Assembly: GCF_958298935.1 (NCBI RefSeq) | Contig: NC_084940.1 | Location: 4,804,001 to 4,868,000, forward strand | Length of the DNA stretch: 64,000 bases | Reading direction: 5' to 3' | From: Phragmites australis | Taxonomy: Eukaryota; Streptophyta; Magnoliopsida; Poales; Poaceae | In this document: positions 1 through 10,006 of the stretch, piece by piece | Layout of the letters: every line of letters begins with the position of its first letter | Numbering within the stretch: position 1 is the stretch's first letter | Translations under genes and position numbers: made by a program | Notes under the pieces: generated by a model | Database searches by the model: none | What the model was told of the DNA's origin: nothing | What the model saw: the letters and a program-made list of their open reading frames with translations, nothing else

Positions 1-80
1 CAAGCTAAAAATTTCCTTCTTGAGTTTTAGTATCGTCGTCGCCATGGACTGACGAGAAATGCTGGCATTTGAAGTCGAAA
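1..80 (-). pseudogene. Possible terminal-exon remnant of an F-box family gene
   Basis: On the minus strand, an acceptor-like CGCAG is followed by an open stretch whose first codons (GGT ATT TCG ACT TCA AAT GCC) resemble the last exon of the intact F-box gene (GGT GGT TCA AGT TCA AAT GCT, 10,007-10,045). The sequence upstream of both acceptors is also similar. This suggests the tail of a further cluster member whose body was displaced by the repeats to its right. The match is short and the window edge cuts it, so the call is weak. Confidence 0.35.
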
Positions 81-474
81 TACCCTGCGGAAATGTGAGA
101 GTAAGCATCACATACAGGAAGAGTATGCAAATTTCATATACGCGATGCACTTGCAAGCCAAAAATGATGTGATAGCCTTCCCTCCGATGAAACAATGCAG
201 TTTGGTTGTCCATGACATTGCATAAGATATATCACTAGCATAAAAGATACTCTTTCCAATTCAAAATGTTTACAAGGTGCAGTACCGAGATAGGCGATTA
301 GAGGTGATGAATAGACGTCTTAACAAATTTCTTTCGAAATTTATTATTTTTTACTATTCTTGAGCCAAACGTACCTCAAAAATACATGCGAAAGCAATAA
401 AGACAAGAACAAAAAGTAATACTTCTAAAACTAACGCTCCTATTAGATGAAAGTGAACACTAGGTTACAGTTAA

Positions 475-645
475 GGAAGCAAATTATATAAGACCTGGGT
501 GAGAAAGACCCCTGCGAGACCTGCATCCATGCCGTTCATCCTTGATCCAACGGTCTCTGCGTGCGCATTTCCCCGTGATGGAGGACACGTGTTGATGTCT
601 GGCGAGGGTCTACATGTGAGACCGGGTCTTATATAATTTGCTTCC
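475..645. mobile_element. Mutator-like MITE with 9-bp target duplication
   Basis: The 171-bp element begins GGAAGCAAATTATATAAGAC and ends with the reverse complement of that string. The terminal inverted repeats are about 24 bp with one mismatch (position 22). It is flanked on both sides by the identical 9-mer TACAGTTAA (466-474 and 646-654). A 9-bp duplication with long inverted ends is the hallmark of Mutator-like elements. It contains no ORF, so it is a non-autonomous miniature element. It sits inside older LTR-like sequence and so inserted later than that sequence. Confidence 0.87.
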
Positions 646-1764
646 TACAGTTAAGACCATATTAAGAGTCATAGCGCAAGGAATCAAGCAATTTGAAGAA
701 AAACTTCTAAACATAAGAGAACTAGCCACCGGAAGAAGAGATTCTTCAAGTTGATTGATCAGAGTGTTGGGATGGTACAAGACCAACTCATATAAGATGA
801 TTAATCCTCTAATAATAAGAAAAACACATCTTACATGACTAAAAATAAGTAGCTCCCAAGAAAACGAAAATCAACAAGGAAACACCAAAAACATGCACAA
901 AAACGAGAGATCCAAAAGCAGGAGACTAGAACAAGATGAACTCAAGTATATGCAAAAACACTCTCTTTCAGCAGATTACAAAGTGTTTTTCTCGTAAAGC
1001 TCCCACCTAAACATAGTCTAAGCACTTCTCTTTCCCTTTCATCACAACACAAGTGGAATGCTCTCAACACTCTCAAAGGCTCAAGTGTTTCCACTAGCTA
1101 TAACCCTCTATTTATAGATCTAAGAGGCTTACTTAACCCTTAAGTAATCATGTCCCTAAACTACCCTCACTTACAATGCACTCCCACTATCATGTGGGTA
1201 GTTCTGTTCGAATTTTTCTCCATCCATCGGATGCCCGTGGCGCCTTTTATGACCTATTCTCGCCTTGACGCAAGCTTCGCGATAATACCACGTGCACTCC
1301 ATCCTGTCGCGATTTTTGCAGCTAAATCGGGAAAACGTCTTGCACGCTTCTCAAAGCGTGACTCACAATCACTTGCATACACCTTATACAAGCATCTCGA
1401 TGACAACACGTGTACTCCGTCTTGCGATCTTAACCATCGGCAAGTCTCTCCCACTCCTGATCCCTCGGACCGCCCTATCACTTGCACCGACATCCCTTTT
1501 GCTTGACTTTGTCAACATATCATCTTCATCCTCCATCTTATGCTTTGCTTGACCTCCACATGTATAGCTAAGATCACCCTTGACTCTGCCCTAGGCACCA
1601 AGCTCTCCTCTTAGCCCCGATCTTCCCACCGTTAGTCACCAAGTTGCATCCATCACCTACACACTATAAGACAAGCAAACATGTACTTCCAATACCATTT
1701 TAGTCCATCACAAGTTAGTTGAAATCAAAATCTCTGCAGAAATGACCCATCTCTGAAAATTCGT

Positions 1765-2160
1765 GAATGCCGGATGATCCGATGTTCACTCCTGAGCGTT
1801 GAACCATCCGACGTGTTCAACTCAGCAGACAAGCCGTCTGAGATCCTCTCTGCAAGAAATAGTCCGGCATGTATCCATGCCCATCGCCGGACCATCCGAC
1901 ATATCTATTCTTTCCGGAGCCTATTTTGCACCTTCTCTGGACAAATTACTCCGGTGTATACAAGTCCGCTAGAGCCAGTTTGCAATCTCTCTACAATAAA
2001 AGCTCCGGCGTTCATTGATTCATAACACCGGATCATCCGACGTGTACTTCAATTTTTTGTTTCTTCGTTGAAATGCTTTGGCGTGTACTGCATGTGAATG
2101 CCGAATCATCCAGCGAGTTCATTTTCTTCAGTGCTGGATCATCCGTGTGTACAATTTTTC
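1765..2160. repeat. Degenerate repeated module, consensus CCGGAYCATCCGACGTGTWC
   Basis: At least six degenerate copies of a module of about 20 bp recur every 30-140 bases (near 1,768, 1,801, 1,885, 2,028, 2,101 and 2,133). Each is built around GGA-YCATCC. Such arrays are common inside grass LTRs. No protein is encoded. Confidence 0.55.
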
Positions 2161-2500
2161 TGGACTCAAAGACAAACATGTCAACTCTATTTTCTCTGTA
2201 ACTTTGATTAGTTATGATTATAATTGCAGTACATAACTATGCTCATACAATCTCAAAAACCTCAAACCAAAACAATATCATTGTCAATCACTCATCACAT
2301 ATGAATCAAGGTATATTTCAACTTGGTTTCTCAATTTCTCCCTTGATGAGTGCATTGACAACTTCACAAGACAAAGAAATGGTTTGAGAAAAACTCAAGA
2401 AGCTCATCCAAATGAACAAGAACTCAAGAAGGAGCAAAAGAGGATGCCACTTGGCATAAGAAGAACGCAAAAACCTAAAGATCACAATGAAAACTCAAAT

Positions 2501-4200
2501 GCTCCCCCTTGATGAATGCATAGGTTCATTGTAGCATATTTTCTCCCTTTTTCATTTATTCAAGATTCTTTATGTATAGCATATTTTCTCCTTCTTTGGC
2601 AATGCAAACATCAAGAACAAAAGCCACATGCAATGCATGACCATGCAATTCTAATAAGCTTTCACAAGTATACCATAAAGCATTTGCAAGAGCTAGACAC
2701 TTCAGAGGGCTATATAAAGAATGGAATGTGGAGCTCCCAATTGCACAAATGCTCGAAAAAGATACATTTACACAAGAATATGAAGCTACACAAGCTAAAC
2801 TGGAGAATTATTGGCTTATTTAGGTTCACATAGCCCAATCATATTAAATGAGATCACCACTTCAATCTTAAACTAATCAAACAAGTATTCAGGATAGAAG
2901 GCTTCGCAAACTCTCTCATATGAAATCAAGACTTAGTTAGATCAAGTGATTAAAATAGATTTGATCATTTTGGCACATATTTCATTATTATTCTTTTTTA
3001 TTCTCAAGTTATCTCTTATCCACGCGACTGGGTACGGCAAACTACATCTAAGCCCCTTATGTGAGTTTTGGATAATTGATGACAAGCGATTATTGGAGTA
3101 ACAAAGTTTAATGAGTTTATGAATAGATATTAGTCCTAAAAAAAGTTAAAAAATGCTAGAGACCCTCAAAAAGGAAAAGAGAAACTGCATATGGATACTC
3201 AATAGATTTAAATTCTTTTAATTTGAATTTGAATAGGTATGTCATACTATCAAGAGAGATACGTATAGATTGTCTTGAGGATGTCTCGGTGCTCAAAGTA
3301 CCGATTTAAACTAAAGATGAGAGACACAAATCACCCCACGAACACCGAGAATCTCTAAGTTGTTTTCTGTATTCGGATATTTCGGGTGCAATCCAAAACT
3401 TCCGGGTTGCCAACCTTCGGATGGGGCTCCGGGAAGGTGCGTTCGGTCTGGTTTTTCAAACCAACCTGGAGGTTTCGGGTTATACTCGGAAGTTCCGAGT
3501 AGCTGGAACCTCCGCATTAATTCCGGACTGGGGTTCTTGGGTGCTTTTCTAGTCTGGACCCTGAAGTTCCGAATGGGTTCTGAACTTCCAGATTCTAGTG
3601 ATCTTAATCTGGAACTTCCAGATGGAATTCCGGGTTAGGATCCTCTGTGCTGAGTTCTCGTGTCAACCCGAAAGTTCTAGGTTATACCTAGAAAGCTGTG
3701 TAACGGCTAGTTTTTTAAGGTTGAGTTTAAATACCCCTCACCCCCTTCATTCATTTGTTGCTGACCTACTACGAGATAAGAACACTAAGCTATTTGATAG
3801 CTCTCCCCACTCCCTTAGACTTCAATTCTTATAAGGATTTGAGAGTTGAGTTGAGAGATTAAGATTGAGTGCTAGTGAGCTTTACTTCCACCTTTAAGTA
3901 CTTGAGTTCTTCATTAAGCTAATCATTCCCGCATTTGTTACTTTTAGAGCTCCTAGACAGCTAGACATCGCTTGTGAGCAACTAAGTTTATGATGTACCG
4001 CAAGATTATTTGTGAACCCACTATTTTCCCTTTCCCTCTCTTTCACTTTCTTCTCCATCCTCTTTGTCCTGGAGCTCGTGTAGAGTTGGCCCCTTACATG
4101 AGAGCTCGTTCTTCATTCTCCTCTTTTGTCTTCTCCTTATGTGAAAAAAATATATGACAATGGCTAAGGCTATTGTTATATGCCCTAAAGAGCTAACAAT
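2501..4200. mobile_element. Decayed LTR-retrotransposon sequence, non-coding
   Basis: 2,501-3,055 is AT-rich sequence next to the polypurine tract and has no recognisable domain. From about 3,058 a segment beginning TGTGAGTTTTGGATAATTGA looks like the start of a plus-oriented copia-type LTR and runs to about 4,150. None of the short open frames here resembles a known protein. Boundaries and family are tentative. Confidence 0.35.
3365..3690. repeat. GGAACTTCC-type palindromic module array
   Basis: About ten variants of the near-palindrome (C)GGAAcTTCC(GG) occur in roughly 320 bp. The same module recurs at 51,655-51,835 inside the long gypsy LTR. It is a degenerate LTR-type subrepeat and creates spurious ORFs on both strands. 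Confidence 0.5.
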
Positions 4201-4254
4201 TTCTGTTCATTAGAGATACTGCTGCTGCTCTTGGTTGGCATGTTTTTTAAGCGT

Positions 4255-4385
4255 TAGCTTCGAAGTATTGGATTGCCCTGCTCGTTTTGCAAGTTCAAGG
4301 ACTGTGTATATTGAATGTTTTATTTTAACTGCAAAGAACTTTACAATTTGTGCAAACTTAATTGCAGAGAACTTTACAATTGGAT
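4255..4385 (+). repeat. Segment duplicated from the region upstream of the intact F-box gene
   Basis: This stretch matches 13,840-13,930 over several blocks (for example GATTGCCCTGCT and GCA-AGAACTT-ACA). The latter lies just upstream of the intact F-box gene. It fits a tandemly duplicated cluster in which this copy was the upstream flank of a lost F-box gene to its left. The sequence is non-coding. Confidence 0.5.
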
Positions 4386-4540
4386 CCTTACAAATATAGG
4401 ATTCGATATCTTTAGCTCCAAGATACAGCTAGAAACATTCAAAAGTAGCAGAAGAATGAACAGCAGGGCATTTAGGGCGAAGTTTGGGTTGGTTCGGACA
4501 AATATGCAATTTTATCCTTGTGAAAGAAAAATTCATTCAG

Positions 4541-4582
4541 TAGCTAGATGTTACCAATAGTGTAGCTAGATGTTACCAATAG
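4541..4582 (+). repeat. Two tandem copies of a 20-22 bp unit
   Basis: TAGCTAGATGTTACCAATAG is repeated twice back to back. It ends 20 bases before the left edge of the large palindrome, so it may mark the rearrangement boundary. Confidence 0.8.
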
Positions 4583-4601
4583 TCCTAGACCACACCTAGA
4601 A

Positions 4602-6128
4602 CATGGGCTTGTTTGCTTATACACACCCACACCAACGATCAAGATTGCCAACCCTGCAACTGGTGAATGTCTGCATCTTCAGAAACCTATAAAGAGTTTG
4701 AAGGATGACCGCTTCTCTTTCTACATATTTGAATTTCACCCAGCCACAAAAGAATACAAGGTTATGCACTTTTTTCATGACCACGACACCTATAACGAAG
4801 GCAGATTCAATGTCATTCAAGTATACACACTTGGTAATGAGAAATGAAAAGATGTTGTTACTTCAAAAGCTCTAAGCTTGAACTGTGTGAAAAACTCCGG
4901 AGTAGTCATTGTTGATGAAACAATGTATTGGCTAAACGAAGACATGGGGACTACTTGGCAGCATGTTGTTATGTCCTTTGATCTTGGTGTAGAAAGTTTT
5001 GCACAGATACAGCTTCCAGAAGTTGACCTTGAAGATTGCGCGTTTGGTGGTCCTCGTCATTATTGGATCACTGAGATAGATGGGAAGGTATGTGTATCAA
5101 CTGCTCAAAGCATCAGTCATTTGGACAGAGTGTTTCTTGGTAAGCTGCAGATCTGGACACTAAATAAAAAGGTAGACCAAAGGTGGAGCCAGAAGTACAG
5201 TATTCAGCTCTCATCACTTTTCATTCGAGGACTGCATTTTGTTCATGGGGATAAGATTATGATTCAAGGTCGTGATAGTAACTTGTATTCTTATAAGTTG
5301 CTTCGAAAGAACTTTGAGATTGAATTGAGTAAGATGGTGAAGCTGTTGGATTTGAGTCCCCGCGGAGAGGGTGACATGCAATTCCATATTTGTGTTAAGT
5401 CACCTGTGCCTTTAGATGTATATGCAAAGGCTGCTATATTGCATAGGCCAAAGCGACAGGAGGGATGGAAATTGAAGAAGTGGAAGGCGTGGGAGCATGA
5501 GTTTACCAGGATAGAGAAATTGTGGAGCAGCATCCATCAATTGGAGCATAAAATGCTGGTATATTTGCTAAAGTGTCATTGCCCTTAACAAATATCTGTT
5601 ATTCTTGAAGACTTTACAAATTGCTAAGTTGCCATTTTATAGGCACATCAGCAATCAAGATTGTTAACCTTGCAACTGGTGAATTTCTACATCTTGATAA
5701 ACCTGTAAAGAATTTGAGGGGTGATCACTTCTCTTTCTACAGCTTTGGATTTTACCCTGTCAGAAAAGAATACAAGGTTACACACTTTTTTGGTGGGCTC
5801 GAACCTATACTCAAGGCACCGTTAGTGTCATTCAAGTTTACACACTTGGTAGTGAAAAATGGAGAGATGTGAGAACTCTGGAAGATCTAAGCTTGAGTTG
5901 TGTGAAAAATTCTGGAGTAGTTATTATTGATGGAACAATGTATTGGCTAACTGAAGACACTGGAGCTAGCTGGAAGCATGCAGTTATCTCCTTTGATCTA
6001 AGCGAAGAAACTTTTGTACGGATACAATTGCCAGCAACTTCACTTGGGAGTTCTGATCGTCGTCGTTACTGGATCACAGAGACAGACGGGAAGGTCTGTA
6101 TAGCGACGGACAAACGAATAGACTCGAG
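4602..6128 (+). pseudogene. F-box pseudogene fragments (left palindrome arm)
   Basis: This is an inverted copy of the pseudogene on the right. 4,602-5,558 encodes the F-box-associated (FBA) part of one gene, without its F-box. The intact paralogue's LCSCNGLLCLY region is cut at the left edge, and a TGA at 4,845-4,847 replaces a conserved Trp codon. A donor (CTG|GTATAT, 5,558/5,559) and acceptor (TATAG|GCACATC, 5,642/5,643) follow. Then a second, out-of-frame F-box fragment (5,643-6,128) starts mid-gene at the IKIVNLATGEFLHL region, carries an internal frameshift, and ends at a donor-like GAG|GTATAG. It resembles 6,275-7,801 in mirror image. It has no start region and is not expected to give a functional protein. 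Confidence 0.85.
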
Positions 6129-7801
6129 GTATAGTGTGCTGTCATTTAATATCCAGTATTATATATGTGTCACTGTAGTATGTCAAATTGACAATTTAAC
6201 ATAATACTTTGTCAATTTAACATACTACATTGACACATATATAATACTGGATATTAAATGACAGCACACTATACCTCGAGTCTATTCGTTTGTCCGTCGC
6301 TATACAGACCTTCCCGTCTGTCTCTGTGATCCAGTAATGACGACGATCAGAACTCCCAAGTGAAGTTGCTGGCAATTATATCCGTGCAAAAGTTTATTCG
6401 CTTAGATCAAAGGAGATAACTGCATGCTTCCAGCTAGCTCCGGTGTCTTCAGTTAGCCAATACATTGTTCCATCAATAATAACTACTCCAGAATTTTTCA
6501 CACAACTCAAGCTTAGATCTTCCGGAGTTCTCACATCTCTTCATTTTTCACTACCAAGTGTGTAAACTTGAATGACACTAACGGTGCCTTGAGTATTAGG
6601 TTCGAGCCCACAAAAAAGTGTGTAACCTTGTATTCTTTCGTGACAGAGTAAAATGCAAAGCTGTAGAAAGAGAAGTGACCACCCCTCAAATTCTTTACAG
6701 GTTTATCAAGATGTAGAAATTCACCAGTTGCAAGGTTAACAATCTTGATTGCTGATGTGCCTATAAAATGGCAACTTAGCAATTTGTAAAGTCTTCAAGA
6801 ATAACAGATATTTGTTAAGGGCAATGACACTTTAGCAAATATACCAGCATTTTATGCTCCAATTGATGGATGCTGCTCCACAATTTCTCTATTCTGGTAA
6901 ACTCATGCTCCCACGCCTTCCACTTCTTCAATTTCCATCCCTCCTGTCGCTTTGGCCTATGCACTATAGCAGCCTTTGCATATACATCTAAAGGCACAGG
7001 TGACTTAACACAAACATGGAATTGCATGTCACCCTCTCCGCGGGGACTCAAATCCAACAGCTTCACCATCTTACTCAATTCAATCTCAAAGTTCTTTCGA
7101 AGCAACTTATAAGAATACAAGTTACTATCACGACCTTGAATCATAATCTTATCCCCATGAACAAAATGCAGTCCTCGAATGAAAAGTGATGAGAGCTGAA
7201 TACTGTACTTCTGGCTCCACCTTTGGTCTACCTTTTTATTTAGTGTCCAGATCTGCAGCTTACCAAGAAACACTCTGTCCAAATGACTGATGCTTTGAGC
7301 AGTTGATACACATACCTTCCCATCTATCTCAGTGATCCAATAATGACGAGGACCACCAAACGCGCAATCTTCAAGGTCAACTTCTGGAAGCTGTATCTGT
7401 GCAAAACTTTCTACACCAAGATCAAAGGACATAACAACATGCTGCCAAGTAGTCCCCATGTCTCCGTTTAGCCAATACATTGTTTCATCAATAATGACTA
7501 CTCCGGAGTTTTTCATACAGTTCAAGCTTAGAGCTTTTGAAGTAACAACATCTTTTCATTTCTCATTACCAAGTGTGTATACTTGAATGACATTGAATCT
7601 GCCTTCGTTATAGGTGTCGCGGTCATGAAAAAAATACATAACCTTGTATTCTTTTGTGGCTGGGTGAAATCCAAATATGTAGAAAGAGAAGCGGTCATCC
7701 TTCAAACTCTTTATAGGTTTCTGAAGATGCAGACATTCACCAGTTGCAGGGTTGGCAATCTTGATCGTTGGTGTGGGTGTGTATAAGCAAACAAGCCCAT
7801 G
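4602..7801. repeat. Large near-perfect palindrome: 1,591-bp inverted arms, 18-bp loop
   Basis: The left arm 4,602-6,192 and right arm 6,211-7,801 are reverse complements. All paired positions sum to 12,403: the 236-codon frame 4,878-5,588 (+) pairs with 6,815-7,525 (-), and the arm ends 4,602 and 7,801 pair. Arm lengths are equal, although one pair of compensating 1-bp indels is visible near 5,790/6,610. In the outermost 280 bases I count 4 mismatches (about 1.4%), and the inner F-box fragment is a little more diverged. The loop is 6,193-6,210. Both arms carry the same F-box-derived sequence, including the same nonsense codon. A transcript crossing the centre in either direction would fold into one long duplex. 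Confidence 0.97.
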
Positions 7802-8127
7802 TGCTCATCAGGCCCAATCACAGGCACTGCCCATGTTGATGGTGACCAGGCTTCATCAAAGAGAATAGCATCACTGGGGTACAGTTTGCCTGAAATCGAC
7901 CCTTGTGGGGAGAAAAGGAGGGTACAGGAGGGTGCATGCTGGAGGTGTGCCGCAGCAAACTGGGATTCTCAGATGATGTTGTGCCACATCTTCCAGACAC
8001 CAATGCACCGCAACAAACAGCTTGCAGGAAGCCTAAAAAATACCTGCTCAATGAGTTCTCTTGGGAGACAGTTCATGATGCATTCCTCGGTTTTTGCCCG
8101 CCTTCTACTGGTTTTCTTAGGAGCCAT
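6275..8127 (-). pseudogene. F-box protein pseudogene, chimeric
   Basis: It reads from ATG at 8,127 with an F-box-like start (EECIMNCLPRELIEQVFFRL...) parallel to the intact neighbour. It is disabled by a TGA at 7,981-7,979 where the neighbour has an Arg in IRDPQF. A deletion removes the equivalent of FLCGSC near 7,801, and a TGA at 7,558-7,556 replaces a Trp. The FBA-domain exon ends at donor 6,845/6,844 in the same place as the intact gene's first coding exon. The next segment (6,760-6,275) is not exon 2 but the middle of another F-box gene, out of frame and frameshifted. It then stops at a donor followed by sequence like the intact gene's third coding-region intron. The 6,211-7,801 part is mirrored by the left arm. 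Only the 5' part (7,802-8,127) is unique. Confidence 0.88.
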
Positions 8128-8800
8128 ACTAAGCACAATCTATGCTGTCAAGGAAAATATCCTTCTGCAAACAGATCTCACCAAACGAGTACTGCTTAGA
8201 AGATTGACTTAAACAAATAGTACTGCATACAGAGTAACAGACTGAGACTAAAAAAAATCTGCAGGCAAGTAACATGGAATCGATGAAAGGTTAACTCACT
8301 TGTAAGCTTCAGCATTTTGGCTAACTGAAAAAAACACAACAGGTCATCTCGCGCGGTCTAAATTACTCCTTCTCAACTGTTATCTCGCGCAGTCTAAATT
8401 GCGACTACAGATTTCCTAAAAAAAATTATATGACTACAGAAACTTTCAATCACTCTCAATGACAAAAAAAAAAAAAAAAAAACATCACGCAGACAAAACT
8501 TCTGTTCTAGCATCAGCTTCTCTACTTCCCCTCTCTCATGTGCCAAAAAAGTACCGTATAATTCATGCACAACAGGTACGCATCGCACGATCGCCTCAAC
8601 CGTCGAATTCCTACATCTAGGAAATAACTGCAAGTCCGCCAAACCCTAGCCGCCATTACGTGAGGAAGGCAAGAAGCGAGCAAAAGGAAGCGCAGATTCC
8701 GGACGGGGAGAAGAGGAGATCGAGGAGGGACTCACGGGCGTGATCAGACCAACTCCGCCGTCGCCATGCTCTCGCTGTCCCCCGGCGTGGCGATCGCAGT
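8128..8800 (-). other. 5' leader of the F-box pseudogene, with short upstream ORF
   Basis: On the minus strand a 5' UTR exon ends at donor 8,736/8,735 (GTGAGT) and an acceptor (TTTGCAG|AAGGATA, 8,168-8,165/8,164) rejoins 37 bases before the ATG. The UTR exon contains an 8-codon uORF, MATAELV-stop, at 8,767-8,744. The intact paralogue has the same arrangement with MAAVAEFI-stop. This shows the pseudogene arose from a normally organised gene, not from a processed copy. A short direct repeat, ATCTCGCGC-GTCTAAATT, lies at about 8,346-8,400 inside the intron. Confidence 0.6.
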
Positions 8801-8879
8801 TCGGCTCGGGATTTTTTTTCCTTCTTTTTTGGGAGATGAGCTCGGGAGGCTTTTAGCGAGGAAGACACAAAAGCCAACC

Positions 8880-10006
8880 TAGCCCAACAGCATGGTCACG
8901 AGCCCGAGGCCCAATAACGAAGTAGAGCGGCTCTGTGTTTTTGAATACTTATTTTCCTATTATAGAGATATTATAAGATAAAATCTAAAAACTGCATATG
9001 CATTTTAAGTCTTATGGTATTCACATATATTTTATTTTTAAAAGTATATAAAATTATTTACAAGTTTGAACCAATTTGTTTTTCTAAATTTTGCTTGCAG
9101 CAAAATTATTCATAAATTGTTCTAATTTTTTATTGAAAATATGTAGCAGCAAGATCTGATATTTTCTTTGAATGGTTCTAATTTATTCACAAAATTTGTT
9201 GAACACCCAATCTGAGTTATCTTAACTTGTTTCTTAAATTACTCACGGATCTATTCTAATCTACTTACAATTGTTTACATAACTACATTTATGCAAACGA
9301 ACAAATGGATTATTTATTAAAAATTTCCTTTGTTTCTGCCACACATTAAAGTTGTCACAGATAAGTGTTGCAAATCTAGATGTAAAAAAATCTAAAAATA
9401 GAATAAATGCTTATATTTAAATATATTTTTTTACAAAAAATATGTATACATGCCATAAATCTAAAATTATTTTTAGATGTGTCTAATTCATTACTAAATC
9501 GTGCAACTCTGGTTGAGTATAAAATTATTTTTTTTTTTAAAAAAGACTTTGGTAGATCTTCACCATAACAATTAGGAAGTGCATCAAATACTGCAGCGAG
9601 TAACTAAAACAACGGCAGTCTGGAATAAGTAGGAAATACAGATTCACATAAAGCTACTCGCTGGAAATCTGAAGCACCTCGAAAATGATATCGGCACCTC
9701 TGCTTGTGATTTAGGCTTTGTTTCAGGCATTGCCATCTTTTGAACATACAAAAGACATTCTGAATTCCTGATAGCCGACTCTAGCACAGAATATTCGAAG
9801 CACAGGCAGAATAGTGCAGGACATATTCGAAAGAAGTTAAAACATTTCAGTTTCAGGTACATGGTGCATTGGTTCAGATCAAACGGTTGACCAAACTCCT
9901 CCCTGCAGCTATGCAAAATTCTTTAAGAATCCACGCGACTCCCGAACAGGCCTAGCAGACAAGAATAACATGACTAAGTAGCTCTCCAGTCATCTTATCA
10001 CCATTA
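8880..10006. other. AT-rich intergenic DNA and probable 3' UTR
   Basis: 8,900-9,600 is AT-rich with no recognisable gene. About 9,640-10,006 lies directly downstream of the intact F-box gene's stop codon on the minus strand and is its likely 3' UTR. The open frame there has no family resemblance. Confidence 0.5.

Larger units (their letters stand above)
278..2500 (-). mobile_element. Probable long LTR of a copia (SIRE/Maximus-like) element, minus orientation
   Basis: Read on the minus strand, a polypurine tract (AAGGGGGAGCA, near 2,505) precedes this block. The block ends near 278-330 with a text resembling the conserved CACC-TCTA-ATCTCG 3' end of SIRE-type LTRs. A second polypurine-like tract (AAGGGAGAAA) lies near 2,325, so the exact LTR start is uncertain (about 2,330 or 2,500). 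The block carries a degenerate repeated module (1,765-2,160) of the kind seen in grass LTRs. No partner LTR or target duplication was found. The short open frames inside show no protein family signal. Confidence 0.4.

Noticed and set aside
5291..5533. 80-codon minus-strand frame and its mirror at 6,870-7,112
   Set aside because: It is antisense to the F-box pseudogene sequence in each palindrome arm and has no independent signal.
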